In this document: positions 53,194 to 63,213 of the stretch, in pieces | Numbering within the stretch: position 1 is the first letter of the stretch | How the letters are laid out: the number at the start of each line of letters is the position of its first letter | Assembly (NCBI RefSeq): GCF_016865445.1 | Contig: NZ_AP024412.1 | Location: 1,550,001 to 1,614,000, forward strand | Source: Mariniplasma anaerobium | Lineage (GTDB): Bacteria > Bacillota_I > Bacilli_A > Acholeplasmatales > Acholeplasmataceae | Length of the DNA stretch: 64,000 bases | Direction: 5' to 3' | Notes under the pieces: model-generated | What the model saw: only the letters and a program-made list of their open reading frames with translations | Told to the model about the DNA's origin: nothing | Databases searched by the model: none | Position numbers and translations under genes: made by a program

Positions 53194-53444
53194 GTATATT
53201 TTTCTAGAAATGCTTTTACTTTTTGAGGACTCACATCAATTAATACATCATCATCTTTAATAAGTACTGGTAATGCAAGTACCATATGTTGTTTGACCAT
53301 CTTAAAAAATAAATCGTAGTTCTCCTCTTTGTCAATGATGGTAATATCATCTTTATATTGGTCATGTAAAGCTGTTTTTAAATATAATTTTAATTTACTA
53401 CAGTTTGGACAATTCGGTTTTGTTAGCATATATAATTTAGACAT
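53175..53444 (-). CDS. Small thioredoxin/glutaredoxin-like protein
   Basis: 89 aa. N-terminal Y-M-L-T-K-P-N-C-P-N-C gives a CxxC site at the usual thioredoxin-fold position; A-L-P-V-L supplies the cis-proline loop. The start is the ATG at 53444, behind GAGGTG. Likely a cytosolic thiol-disulfide reductase of glutaredoxin size. Single gene; partner unknown. Confidence 0.8.
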   Translation of the reverse strand: MSKLYMLTKPNCPNCSKLKLYLKTALHDQYKDDITIIDKEENYDLFFKMVKQHMVLALPVLIKDDDVLIDVSPQKVKAFLEKYTKKANE

Positions 53445-53505
53445 AAAACACCTCACGTGATTGATTTCATATATAGTTTAACAAAAATCATATTGATATA
53501 TGGAT

Positions 53506-54402
53506 TTATTGCTTAATTTTTCTACTCATATTTCTATATCCTAGATATAAAAGTATACCTGCAATAACACTTGATCCAAGCATTAACCAAAACATATTAA
53601 CATCTGCTCCAAATAAACCAATTTCATTCATTCCAAAATATGGTTTCATTTGGTTAACCGCATCTTCTGTTCCTAGACTTGCAGTTAAAAGACTCATAGG
53701 TTCTTTTAATAATGCATTTTTAAGTAATATCGTCATATGTGTAAATGGGAGTGCTGACGCAGCACTTTGAATAGCAGGTGAAAGAATAACAAGCGGCATA
53801 TAAATACCACAGGTAAATCCAATAACAGTTCCTAAAATACCTGATAGGGCACCAAAAGCAGAAACTGATTTTAATAATGTTACTAAATAAATCATAAGTG
53901 AGGAAGATATAAACGTAAAGAAGATTAATAGTATAGTTGTATAAAATATAGTAGATATGGGAAACCAATATCCACTAAGAATACCTAGATAAATAATTGT
54001 AAATCCCCACATAACAATTGTAAAAAAAGCTGTTACGATAATTGCAGCTACATAATAACTGAATATAATTTTATATCGCTTAACTGGAGTCACTAAATAC
54101 GCATCAAGTGATCTTTGTTCCAAATCATTAATGACATTTCCCATAATACCTAAGGATAGCGAAATTGTATTGATGACTAAAATACCACCCATCATATTGC
54201 TTATTTTAATATAATCAATAAGACCAGGATCGATTAGATTCGCATATAGAGGATTTCTTAATTCAGATACAAAGTTTTCACCTATAAATAAAAAGTATAA
54301 GACTAACAATATAATAACACTCAAAAATGAGAAAAAAACTGCTGTTCTATCTCTTAAAAACTTCAACATGTGTCTTTTAACTAACGATGTGAACTCATAC
54401 AT
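53506..54402 (-). CDS. ABC-2 type permease (drug/lipid exporter)
   Basis: 298 aa, six predicted helices with a long extracellular loop after helix 1, as in DrrB/YadH-type permeases. The ATG at 54402 overlaps the end of the ATPase gene; GAAGGA lies just upstream. The motif LEQRSLDAYLVTPVKRYKII fits the ABC-2 family. Works with the ATPase at 54395. Substrate unknown. Confidence 0.88.
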   Translation of the reverse strand: MYEFTSLVKRHMLKFLRDRTAVFFSFLSVIILLVLYFLFIGENFVSELRNPLYANLIDPGLIDYIKISNMMGGILVINTISLSLGIMGNVINDLEQRSLDAYLVTPVKRYKIIFSYYVAAIIVTAFFTIVMWGFTIIYLGILSGYWFPISTIFYTTILLIFFTFISSSLMIYLVTLLKSVSAFGALSGILGTVIGFTCGIYMPLVILSPAIQSAASALPFTHMTILLKNALLKEPMSLLTASLGTEDAVNQMKPYFGMNEIGLFGADVNMFWLMLGSSVIAGILLYLGYRNMSRKIKQ

Positions 54403-55303
54403 ATAAAGAATCCTTCCCAACAACATTTACAAAAACATCATCCATTGATCCTTTTACAACTTCAAGTTGTTTAATGTTATCTTTTAAAGTTTCGATTAAA
54501 TTAAGTGTATCTTGTGTGTTTTCTACTTTAATGATAAACTGATCAGCAATTTTTACAAAATCCTTTTTTAATTTCTTTAATTCTATTTTTAATTTTTCTT
54601 TATCAAAAGGAACAATTTTAAATCGATCATAACTATGTTTTTCTTTTAAAAATGCTGGAGTTCCTTCAACGATAATCTTACCTTTATTGATAATAACAAC
54701 ATGGTCAGCATTGGCTGCTTCTTCCATGTAGTGCGTAGTTAAAAATATAGTAATGCCTTTTTCTTCCTTTAATTGCTCAATAACTTTCCAAACGATTTGT
54801 CTAGTTTCTGGATCTAGGCCGGTTGTTGGTTCATCTAACAATAAAATCTCTGGATTAGCAAAAAGCGCTCTTGCAATTTCTGTTCTTCTTTTTTGTCCGC
54901 CAGATAAAGTTTTAAATCTTTGATTTTCAAATTCATGCAAATTTAAAAATTCTGCTAATTCTAAGTATCTTTCTAATACTTTTTCTTTTGTTTTTAAATA
55001 AAGTGCACCTCTATATAATAAGTTTTCTTTGACTGTTAATACATCATCTAAAACATTGTTTTGAAAGACGACTCCTATTTTCTCTCTAAAATATTTTTCG
55101 TCTGTTTTTCCATTAATCATTACTTGTCCACTATCTTTATTTAGTAGAGTCGTGATAACGTTTATAGTTGTTGATTTACCTGCTCCATTAGGTCCTAAAA
55201 AAGCAAAAAGACTACCTCTTTTTACTGAAAAAGAGATGTCATCAACTGCTAATATTTCTTTATATGATTTTACAAGGTTTTTTACTGTTAAGATTTCATC
55301 CAC
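54395..55303 (-). CDS. ABC transporter ATP-binding protein (DrrA-like)
   Basis: 302 aa. Walker A GPNGAGKST, signature LSGGQKRRTEIAR, Walker B EILLLDEPTTGLDPETR, switch H in TTHYMEEA, then a C-terminal extension of about 80 residues as in daunorubicin-type exporters. Two-gene operon with the permease. AGGAGGCAATT site upstream. Confidence 0.92.
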   Translation of the reverse strand: MDEILTVKNLVKSYKEILAVDDISFSVKRGSLFAFLGPNGAGKSTTINVITTLLNKDSGQVMINGKTDEKYFREKIGVVFQNNVLDDVLTVKENLLYRGALYLKTKEKVLERYLELAEFLNLHEFENQRFKTLSGGQKRRTEIARALFANPEILLLDEPTTGLDPETRQIVWKVIEQLKEEKGITIFLTTHYMEEAANADHVVIINKGKIIVEGTPAFLKEKHSYDRFKIVPFDKEKLKIELKKLKKDFVKIADQFIIKVENTQDTLNLIETLKDNIKQLEVVKGSMDDVFVNVVGKDSLYV

Positions 55304-55331
55304 TTATAATTGCCTCCTTTTTACATATTCA

Positions 55332-56066
55332 TTATATAATAACCTTATTTTTTGGATCAAAAACTAGCGTAGTTAAGACTTTATGTTTAAATATATCATC
55401 TGTTTCTATCATTTTGATTGCTGCCATCAATGGAACAACTTTAAAGATATCCTCAAGTTTAGAATCTGTCATATCAATGACTTTATATAAATATTGATGT
55501 GCAAGTTTATAAGATTTCAATCTTAATATAATATATGTGCTCGCCATATCTAAAATTGGATTCGCAAGCTTTGCGTGTATCCAATCTACAACAAAGTATT
55601 TTTTCTCAAATGAAACAACATGGCTTGGTTGATAATCAAAATGACAAAGATGATTTTTATATTCCAAATTATCTAAGACATCAAGTGCGATATTCTTAAT
55701 ATCTTTACCCAACTGTGACATTAATATCCATCTTTTAAAGACAACATGTGCATTTTCTAATTCTAATGCCATATAAGCGTTAATTTGAGTTTGTAAATGA
55801 ACAAAATCGATAAGTTTGACATTATCAAATTTCTCATCAATTCCAGTGTCTAATGTGTTTTGATTTAAGAATGGCATTTTAATTTCATGTGCACCAGTTT
55901 TATACATCTTAGTTACATTCAAACTCGTTTTTTCTAATAAGATATCATGAATATAAATTTCTTTATCAATCCATTCTTCAGGGTAAAAATCATCGTATGC
56001 TTTATACGCTGTATCATTTTCAACATATACAGTTGCCATATGTCCTTCTTTGAATATCTTTTTCAT
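55332..56066 (-). CDS. Aminoglycoside phosphotransferase/choline kinase-fold protein
   Basis: 244 aa. Catalytic loop LCHFDYQPSHV keeps the base Asp of H-x-D, but the usual metal-binding Asn (H-x-D-x-x-x-x-N) is His here; the second metal Asp is in FVVDWIHA. The N-terminal lobe is short (YKAYDD holds the likely ATP-binding Lys). It is probably a small-molecule kinase of the APH/ChoK superfamily; substrate unknown. It could also be impaired by the Asn change. AGGTG site before the ATG; upstream of the DrrAB-like exporter, same strand. Confidence 0.7.
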   Translation of the reverse strand: MKKIFKEGHMATVYVENDTAYKAYDDFYPEEWIDKEIYIHDILLEKTSLNVTKMYKTGAHEIKMPFLNQNTLDTGIDEKFDNVKLIDFVHLQTQINAYMALELENAHVVFKRWILMSQLGKDIKNIALDVLDNLEYKNHLCHFDYQPSHVVSFEKKYFVVDWIHAKLANPILDMASTYIILRLKSYKLAHQYLYKVIDMTDSKLEDIFKVVPLMAAIKMIETDDIFKHKVLTTLVFDPKNKVII

Positions 56067-56208
56067 ATTAACACCTTATGTTTTGATGTCCTAAAATACA
56101 TGAAAATTCTTATTGTAATTTATATTTTGCTATCATTTTATCATATAATCTTTTGTTTTTCATGCTAAAGTATCGAAAGAATGCGAAATAAAGTATTGCT
56201 CTGATAAG

Positions 56209-56231
56209 AACAAGTCTTGTTATGTTATAAT
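56209..56231 (+). promoter_or_regulatory. Promoter with operator-like palindrome for the 56293 gene
   Basis: Extended -10 TGTTATAAT (56223-56231) with no -35. A perfect palindrome AACAAGTCTTGTT (56209-56221) covers the -35 area, as for a repressor or activator site. Confidence 0.55.
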
Positions 56232-56292
56232 ATGGCTGCGCGCATTTGACACCTTATGTAAATTAACTAACATAGAATGTGCTGGAGGATCT

Positions 56293-56934
56293 ATGAAAAA
56301 GTATCACATTTTAAAAACCATCATATATATATCTGGCATTTTGACTATTGCTTTAGGTATAAACATTTTAATAGCTAGCACACTGGGTTTGGGTGCTTGG
56401 GATACTGTTGCATATAATTTAAGTGTCTTAGTAAACATTTCTGTAGGTACCGCAAGTGCAATTGTAAATGTATTAGTTTTATTATTTGTAATCTCATTTC
56501 GAAGAAAATTAAAATACTTTTCGATTCTTCTTCCTATATTTGGATTAGCTTTTGCAATAGATTTTTGGAACATATTTGTTTTTGAAGATATAGTATTAAC
56601 ATTATTTTGGGTTAAATTACTATTTTTTATAGTTGGATCATTCACTATCACTTTAGGTCTGGCTTTAATGATGATCTCAACATATCCGGCAATGGTTTAT
56701 GAAGAGCTTACGCTTGTAATGATGAGACATTTAGGAGTAAAGAAATTTTTTACAATGCGCATTATGATTGAGCTTTTCGCAATTATATTGGCCATTAATA
56801 TTGGATTTATTGCCGGTATAGAATTTGGTGCAGTGAATATAGGTTCCTTTGTATTAGCAATAGTTATAGGCCCTATCATTTCATTTCACCTACATTGGTT
56901 ATCAAAAGTATTTAAGTTTTTGAAAACATCTTAA
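56293..56934 (+). CDS. YczE/YitT-like integral membrane protein
   Basis: 213 aa, five to six helices. The opening L-G-I-N-I-L-I-A-S-T-L-G-L-G-A-W-D-T is typical of the YczE (YyaS/YitT-like) membrane family. These proteins are widespread in Firmicutes and have no settled biochemical function. CTGGAGG site. Single gene with its own promoter and shared terminator. Confidence 0.8.
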   Translation: MKKYHILKTIIYISGILTIALGINILIASTLGLGAWDTVAYNLSVLVNISVGTASAIVNVLVLLFVISFRRKLKYFSILLPIFGLAFAIDFWNIFVFEDIVLTLFWVKLLFFIVGSFTITLGLALMMISTYPAMVYEELTLVMMRHLGVKKFFTMRIMIELFAIILAINIGFIAGIEFGAVNIGSFVLAIVIGPIISFHLHWLSKVFKFLKTS

Positions 56935-56942
56935 TCTAAAAA

Positions 56943-56972
56943 AAAACAGTTGGGAAATTTCCCAACTGTTTT
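56943..56972. terminator. Bidirectional terminator
   Basis: 15-bp self-complementary arms (AAAACAGTTGGGAAA/TTTCCCAACTGTTTT) with A and T runs outside, ending both the 56293 gene and the convergent lipoprotein gene. Confidence 0.9.
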
Positions 56973-56984
56973 ATTTAAATGTTC

Positions 56985-59777
56985 TTATCGATATACTTCT
57001 TCAGAATAGAAATAGTCTTGGAAGTATAAGAAGAAATCTTCTATTCTTTCTTCATCACTTAAAGTTAAATTATCAAAATCAAGTAATCCTAGTGCTTGGA
57101 ATTCATCAATAACATATTGGAATTCAGATACTACATCAGCTTTCATATAAACAACATCTTGTTGAATCATGTTTGTAGCTGCTAATACATCGCTATTTGA
57201 TAATAGATCATCAAATAAAATATCAATTGTATCAAATACTAATGCTTCGTTTACTGTAGTAAATGTGTTACTTGCTACCATGATAGCAACCACATATGCT
57301 CCCATTTCTGGAGAAGTTAGATATGTATTTGTAACTATAGGTAACAATGTTAAGTAGGATAGATCATCTGCTTCAGCTAATAAATCAGATTGTAGAGAAA
57401 TCACATTCAAAATGATTGTTTTTAATTCAGGTGTTAATGATGCATATAGTGTATCAAAATTAAGATCAGATCCACTAGCTTCTACTGCAGTTTTTAAAGG
57501 AAGTCTAGCTGCATCAAATAAAACTTGAAGTTGAGCGTCATCTAATTCATCAAAAATTTCAATATCAATATTATTTACTTCATTGATAATCAATGTAAGG
57601 TCCATTAAAATTTCTGTTGTTGTAGGTTCTTGAGTTTGACCTAAATTAATTACTATTTTAAGTAATCTTGCTTCTGAGTCAATCATATATGATAAAACGT
57701 CTGTAGCAGTGTCACCAAACATATCAACTAAAGCTTTATAAGTATCAAATTCTAATTTCATATCTTCTAAGAAATCTGTCATCATCATCGCATAATCCGC
57801 ATTAATATACTGATCATTTTCGATTTGATCAATTGCTAAATCTAATACCATTACATATATTTCTTCTAAGTATTCATCTGTTACAAGTGCTTCTAAAGCA
57901 GTGATTTGAACTGCATTATCAATCATGAATGTTTGTAGGTAATCAACTACAAATAATACAAAGTCAATTGCAACTTCTGGATTTTGTTCAAAATCCATAT
58001 TGCCATATTCATCTTGAGCGTCCATTAAGATATCTATAGCATCAGTCATAAGAGCTTCATCAATATCACCAATGAAATTTAACATTAAACTCATTGATAA
58101 ATATTGTGATTGTCCTAATAATTCCGCATAATCCATATAATCAGTCATATCATAGTCAGCTAAACTACCGCCAATGATAAACATTGTGTTATATATAGTT
58201 TCAAAATCTGTAGCTTCAGGTAATGCATTTTGTAAAACTAATACAAGTTCATCTTTTATGGTAAACATTTCAGTTGTTGAAATTTCTCCAGTTGACATAA
58301 ATTCATCAATTAAATCAATTGAATTTTGAGGTACAGTGTTTTTAACTGTTAACGCAAAATCAATAACAACTGTTAACGAATCAATAACATCATCTTTATT
58401 ATCAGTAAATAAAATGATTAAATCTTCATACATAGCCATTTCTTCTAAACTAGAATCACCATACATGTCAAAATCTTCAATCATGCTAACATACATTTCT
58501 AGATCATATAAATTATTTTGTTGTTTGTAAATGTTTGCTAAGAATAAAGCACCAGCTACATCAGCATTCATGCTATCCGTAATAGAAATTAAATCTAGTA
58601 TATATCCTTGTTCTTCATCACTTAAATGTGTATAGTACATTGGATTCACTGTATATCCACCACTAATATCCATTAAAACCATTATTAAATCATAGCTTTC
58701 GCCTGAGAATAACATATCTAAAGCAGCATATTCACTAGGATCTGCAAAAGTTTTTACGTAATCATATACAGCAATAAAATCAGCGTTTCCTGTAATTAAT
58801 GTTATCTGATCTTCAAACCCTGAAATCATTTCTACTCTATTCATTGCTGTTAATTCAATATCTCTAATTCTTGAATCAAGAAGTACAAATGCTAGTTCAT
58901 ATAATACGTTTGCTAAATCAGCAGCATCCATATCATAATCTTCAAATATTTCTAATTCCATCATCATGTCATCTAAACTAGTAGCTCTTGACATACCTGC
59001 AACCATATCATTAGCATCATTAATAAGATTAATAGCTCTGGTTGGAGTCATCCCCATACTAACTGCACTACTTGAAAATGCTTGAGCCATATCTAATGCT
59101 ACTAAATAATTATTGTATTCATAAACATCCTCAAAGTCATCTTCTTCTAAATCTAGAGTAAATGTAGGATCCATTCTTTGAATAAACACTAATGCGATTG
59201 CATCTTGATTTAGATTTAATTCAACTACATAATTAACTGTTGCTGAATTAACTGAAACATTTGTTCCATCAGAAGCAGTTACATAAACACTATAACTACC
59301 TACTGCAATAGATTCACTATTTAAATCTAGTGTTGCAGCTGTTACTGTGAAACTTTGTGTTCCAACATGAACGACATAACTAGTAGCACCAACTACACTG
59401 CCCCAAGTAAGTACACCATCATTTATTGCAACATTTGTCGGAGCTGGTAAACTAGAAACAGCTGCTTCTACAACATATGTAAGTACGCTAGATGGTACAG
59501 ACACCTTATCATCCTTAACTGCTACAACAGTAATTGAATAACTACCTGCTGCAAGTTCTTGATCATTTAAATCATAAGAAGTTGTTGATACAGCAACTTC
59601 AGTTGTATCTATAAAAACAATATATGAATCTGCTTGATCTACATCATCCCAACTTACTACACCATTTAATATTGCAACATTAGCAGGTGATTCTAAATCT
59701 AAATCAACCTCTTTGTTACATGATGCAAGTCCGAAAACAAACGATATAAAGACCAGTAATAAAACTATTTTTTTCAT
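56985..59777 (-). CDS. Large lipoprotein with two FN3-like domains and an acidic helical body
   Basis: 930 aa. Lipobox L-A-S-C (Cys20). Two similar domains of about 85 residues follow (about 24-105 and 107-190), each A-x-x-N-G-V-x-x-W-x-x-V-x-x-A-x-S-Y-x-V, the fibronectin type III pattern. The remaining about 730 residues are acidic, Met/Leu/Asp-rich and probably all-helical, with no family recognised. The start is the ATG at 59777 behind AAAGGAGG. An extracellular protein, perhaps a binding or scaffold lipoprotein. Single gene. Confidence 0.78.
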   Translation of the reverse strand: MKKIVLLLVFISFVFGLASCNKEVDLDLESPANVAILNGVVSWDDVDQADSYIVFIDTTEVAVSTTSYDLNDQELAAGSYSITVVAVKDDKVSVPSSVLTYVVEAAVSSLPAPTNVAINDGVLTWGSVVGATSYVVHVGTQSFTVTAATLDLNSESIAVGSYSVYVTASDGTNVSVNSATVNYVVELNLNQDAIALVFIQRMDPTFTLDLEEDDFEDVYEYNNYLVALDMAQAFSSSAVSMGMTPTRAINLINDANDMVAGMSRATSLDDMMMELEIFEDYDMDAADLANVLYELAFVLLDSRIRDIELTAMNRVEMISGFEDQITLITGNADFIAVYDYVKTFADPSEYAALDMLFSGESYDLIMVLMDISGGYTVNPMYYTHLSDEEQGYILDLISITDSMNADVAGALFLANIYKQQNNLYDLEMYVSMIEDFDMYGDSSLEEMAMYEDLIILFTDNKDDVIDSLTVVIDFALTVKNTVPQNSIDLIDEFMSTGEISTTEMFTIKDELVLVLQNALPEATDFETIYNTMFIIGGSLADYDMTDYMDYAELLGQSQYLSMSLMLNFIGDIDEALMTDAIDILMDAQDEYGNMDFEQNPEVAIDFVLFVVDYLQTFMIDNAVQITALEALVTDEYLEEIYVMVLDLAIDQIENDQYINADYAMMMTDFLEDMKLEFDTYKALVDMFGDTATDVLSYMIDSEARLLKIVINLGQTQEPTTTEILMDLTLIINEVNNIDIEIFDELDDAQLQVLFDAARLPLKTAVEASGSDLNFDTLYASLTPELKTIILNVISLQSDLLAEADDLSYLTLLPIVTNTYLTSPEMGAYVVAIMVASNTFTTVNEALVFDTIDILFDDLLSNSDVLAATNMIQQDVVYMKADVVSEFQYVIDEFQALGLLDFDNLTLSDEERIEDFFLYFQDYFYSEEVYR

Positions 59778-59914
59778 TGTATCCTCCTTTTTTATATAAA
59801 ACATTTTTTAGAAATGTGAAAAAACAAAATTAATTGTAAAGATATATTTATTATATTACTTCGTAATAAAAATAGCAATTCATTTGAACCCCATAATATT
59901 TTCTTTACATAAGC

Positions 59915-62437
59915 TTAATAGGCTTTTATAACCTCAGATACTCTAATATGCAAAACTTGATATATATAGATTGCATATTGTATACCAAATACTAATGTAA
60001 TTATGATACTTCCATATAATATAGGTGTCACACTAAATTTAATAGGTTCATACTCACCAAATAGAACTCCTAAATCTGCAAAATTACTTGCAACTGCAAT
60101 GTAACCTATAGTAGATGTTATGAAAAATACACATAATAAAAGTATGCCTTCTTTAATTAAAGTGATAATCATTTTCTTCTTTGAATATCCAATCACAAAA
60201 AGTCTAATATAATTTGATTTAACTTGTATGAATAAAAGATGTGCATGATTCATCATCGCAATGATAAAACAACCTATAATTAAAGATAAAATAAACGTAA
60301 TATAAACCGTTACTCTTCTCATCTCAAATAAAATATTAGTTAATGTTTGATTAACATCCAAAATTCGTATCATTTGATCACTATATAGATCTAAAAGTTG
60401 TTCTCTTAATAAAGTTTTATCATTACTGGCATTAACAAGAATACTTTGATATACATCTTCATCATCATAAACAAAATGCATATTGGTAAATGCTAAATCA
60501 CCAAGTTGCTTTTCAAAGAACCCACTAATCTCAAAACTGAGTTCTTCATATGTTGGATTAACATATATAAGAATTTGATCTCCTATTTCTAAATCATATA
60601 ACTTTTCATATCGATCTGGTAAAATGATTTTTAAATCTGGATCTTCGATAAAATTATCAAGTGCAGATAGTTCAATCTCTAGATTAAAGAAATACTTGAT
60701 TTGCGTATGATTTATAGAAATCAACTGTCCAATAGTTTGTTCATATCTCGTAACATAAACACTATCAAATAAACCAATTCTTTCTGCATGTTCTACATTT
60801 TCTAATTGATTAATTTCTTCATACACCTCATCATAATTACTAACGATATGCGTCAGGATAAAATCTGTTTGATATGCATTTTCATAGCTACTTGCTCTTT
60901 GAACCATATAGCCATTAGCAAAAACTAATAACATAATAGTCAAAAATGCAATTAATATAACTGAAGCATAGTGTTTAAATGCTTTTTTTGATAATAGCAT
61001 TGAAAAATGATAAAACAAAACGTTCTTGTTTTTTCTTTTATCCAAATATAGCATAAGTAATCTTAATAATATAGCTGTTAATGCAAACATAAATACGATT
61101 GCTAAAACAATTTTAATAACCACACCATAGCCTATTAATAATTGATTAATAAAACTAATTTCTAATAATAAATATCCTATAAGCGAAGATGCTAAGATGA
61201 TAAATTTTTTCTTAAAACTAAATCTCACTTCCACGCCTTGTTCTTTTAAATGATTGATATCAGAGACTTGATAAAATGATTTAAAGTAATAAAAGACCAT
61301 GACACCTGTTAATACAAAGACTGTAATGAAAGCATATAAAATGCTTAAAAACTTAATATCATATACAAGATTTCCATTTAAATAATGTATGCCATAATCT
61401 AATATTATATTTGTAGTTAAAATAGCTAATATAAATGAAATCATAAAGAATAGCAACATCTCTATCACAACTAATCCTAGAGAAAACTGTTTCTTTCCAC
61501 CCAATATATTAACTTGTGAGAACACACCTTTCTTTTCATTGAAATAAACCAAAAGTGTTGTTTGTAAAACAAATAAAATAGATACAAAAACGACACTAAG
61601 CATCATTGAAAAAACAGATATATTTCTTGAAACGAATTGGTCAATTGTTTTTTGATCAATTGTTTCATTGATTTCTAGATTTTCATACTGCGATATGCTC
61701 TGGATTTGATCTAGTACTTGCTCATACGTATAATCTGGATTGATATCTACATAAACTGAATTATATATGTTTTTAAGGAGTATTGATGGCAGGGTTTCTA
61801 AAGATGGACTCAAGGATGATAAAAAGAAGGATATAGACTCATCTTTATCTATGAATATGCTATTTTCTATAAACAAATGACCATCTTCAATAATATCTAT
61901 GATTACAAAACTTTTTTCAGATGATTTTGCAAATAAGGAAACTTCGTCATTGATTTCTAAATCATATAACTTTGCAAATGAGGAAGTAATAATCATTTCA
62001 TCTTCTTCTAATTGGAAATTAGGATCACCTACATTTGAAATTTTAGAGAAATCTTCTTCACTAGATGAAAAGACATGAACGTATACTCTATCTTCTAATT
62101 GTGTTTCTAATAAAACATCAAACTCAAAAAACACTGCTTTATCTTCAATCATTTCATTTAAATCTTCATTCAAATTCATTTGTGATATAGAAAAAAAGCG
62201 AGCATCTCCGCTTGCACTTACATTCATCATCAAATCAAATGATTGATATTTCTCTTCTAATTTATTCATATAGTAAGTATTAAAAAATTCGTTCATTGAA
62301 AATGCTAATATAACGACAACAAAAATTCCTAAAAACCCTACGGTTAATAAAAATGATCTCATTGGATTAAAGATAAAGTTTTTGATAGCATAACGCCAAG
62401 CAAATAAAAGTCTATTTAGACTTTTTTTCATCATCAA
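59915..62437 (-). CDS. FtsX-family ABC permease (MacB/LolE-like, two-domain)
   Basis: 840 aa. Helix 1 (about 23-46), an extracellular domain (about 50-270), three helices (about 275-385), two more helices in the middle, a second extracellular domain (about 520-690) and a final set of three helices (about 695-830), i.e. two FtsX modules fused as in ABC-3/DUF214 permeases. Overlaps the ATPase gene by 26 bp. Probably extracts or exports lipoproteins, lipids or peptides, or transmits force across the membrane; substrate unknown. Confidence 0.85.
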   Translation of the reverse strand: MMMKKSLNRLLFAWRYAIKNFIFNPMRSFLLTVGFLGIFVVVILAFSMNEFFNTYYMNKLEEKYQSFDLMMNVSASGDARFFSISQMNLNEDLNEMIEDKAVFFEFDVLLETQLEDRVYVHVFSSSEEDFSKISNVGDPNFQLEEDEMIITSSFAKLYDLEINDEVSLFAKSSEKSFVIIDIIEDGHLFIENSIFIDKDESISFFLSSLSPSLETLPSILLKNIYNSVYVDINPDYTYEQVLDQIQSISQYENLEINETIDQKTIDQFVSRNISVFSMMLSVVFVSILFVLQTTLLVYFNEKKGVFSQVNILGGKKQFSLGLVVIEMLLFFMISFILAILTTNIILDYGIHYLNGNLVYDIKFLSILYAFITVFVLTGVMVFYYFKSFYQVSDINHLKEQGVEVRFSFKKKFIILASSLIGYLLLEISFINQLLIGYGVVIKIVLAIVFMFALTAILLRLLMLYLDKRKNKNVLFYHFSMLLSKKAFKHYASVILIAFLTIMLLVFANGYMVQRASSYENAYQTDFILTHIVSNYDEVYEEINQLENVEHAERIGLFDSVYVTRYEQTIGQLISINHTQIKYFFNLEIELSALDNFIEDPDLKIILPDRYEKLYDLEIGDQILIYVNPTYEELSFEISGFFEKQLGDLAFTNMHFVYDDEDVYQSILVNASNDKTLLREQLLDLYSDQMIRILDVNQTLTNILFEMRRVTVYITFILSLIIGCFIIAMMNHAHLLFIQVKSNYIRLFVIGYSKKKMIITLIKEGILLLCVFFITSTIGYIAVASNFADLGVLFGEYEPIKFSVTPILYGSIIITLVFGIQYAIYIYQVLHIRVSEVIKAY

Positions 62438-63092
62438 TCACCTTTCCATCAAGCATATGCAAGGTTCTTTGACCATATGATGTTGATTCTAGATTATGTG
62501 TAACCATTAAAATGGTCTTATGATAAGTTTGGTTAAGTGTTTTAAATAGTTCCATGATTTTTTTGCCGCTTTCGTAATCAAGATTTCCTATTGGCTCATC
62601 GGCAAATATAATTTTAGGATCATTGATTAAACATCTAGCAATTGCTACTTTTTGTTGCATACCACCAGATAATTGCGCAGGATAATAGTCTTTATAGTCT
62701 TTCATGCCTACGATATCCAGTGTATCCATAACTTCTTGTTTAGTTTTTTGGCTACCTAAAACTGAAGCTAATAGTACATTTTCATAGGTTGTTAGATTAG
62801 GCATTAAATTATAAAATTGAAAAACAAATCCGATATCTTGACTTCTTAACTTAGCTTTTTGACTATCCGTATAATCAGTTAAAAGCTTATCAAAAATATA
62901 GATTTCTCCTTGATCATAAGACTCTAAACCACTTAAAACATAAAGTAATGTAGATTTTCCTGAGCCCGATGGTCCAACAATAGAGATAAATTCAGATTCA
63001 TTGACATCAAAATCGATACCTCGTAAAACTTCGGTAACCAATTTTGCATTTTTATAAGATTTTTTTAAAGAAGATACTTTAATTTGTGGCAT
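62412..63092 (-). CDS. ABC transporter ATPase, LolD/MacB type
   Basis: 226 aa. Walker A GPSGSGKST, the LolD-type Q-loop GFVFQFYNLMPNLT, signature LSGGMQQKVAIAR, Walker B IIFADEPIGNLD, switch H in VTHN. Pairs with the FtsX permease encoded with 26-bp overlap. Its ATG lies at 63092. Confidence 0.93.
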   Translation of the reverse strand: MPQIKVSSLKKSYKNAKLVTEVLRGIDFDVNESEFISIVGPSGSGKSTLLYVLSGLESYDQGEIYIFDKLLTDYTDSQKAKLRSQDIGFVFQFYNLMPNLTTYENVLLASVLGSQKTKQEVMDTLDIVGMKDYKDYYPAQLSGGMQQKVAIARCLINDPKIIFADEPIGNLDYESGKKIMELFKTLNQTYHKTILMVTHNLESTSYGQRTLHMLDGKVIDDEKKSK

Positions 63093-63173
63093 AAAAAATA
63101 CCTAGCTTCCATTTGATTAATTTAAGTCTATCACAAATGACTTATCTTTTAAACACTATACAACTGATAAATT

Positions 63174-63208
63174 AAAAAAAATAAGCAAAGCTTATAATAG
63201 CTTTGCTT
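63174..63208 (-). terminator. Terminator of the MBL-fold gene
   Basis: 10-bp stem 63183-63192 with 63199-63208, 6-nt loop, U tract on the minus strand from the A-rich run 63174-63182. Confidence 0.85.
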
Positions 63209-63213
63209 GTAAT

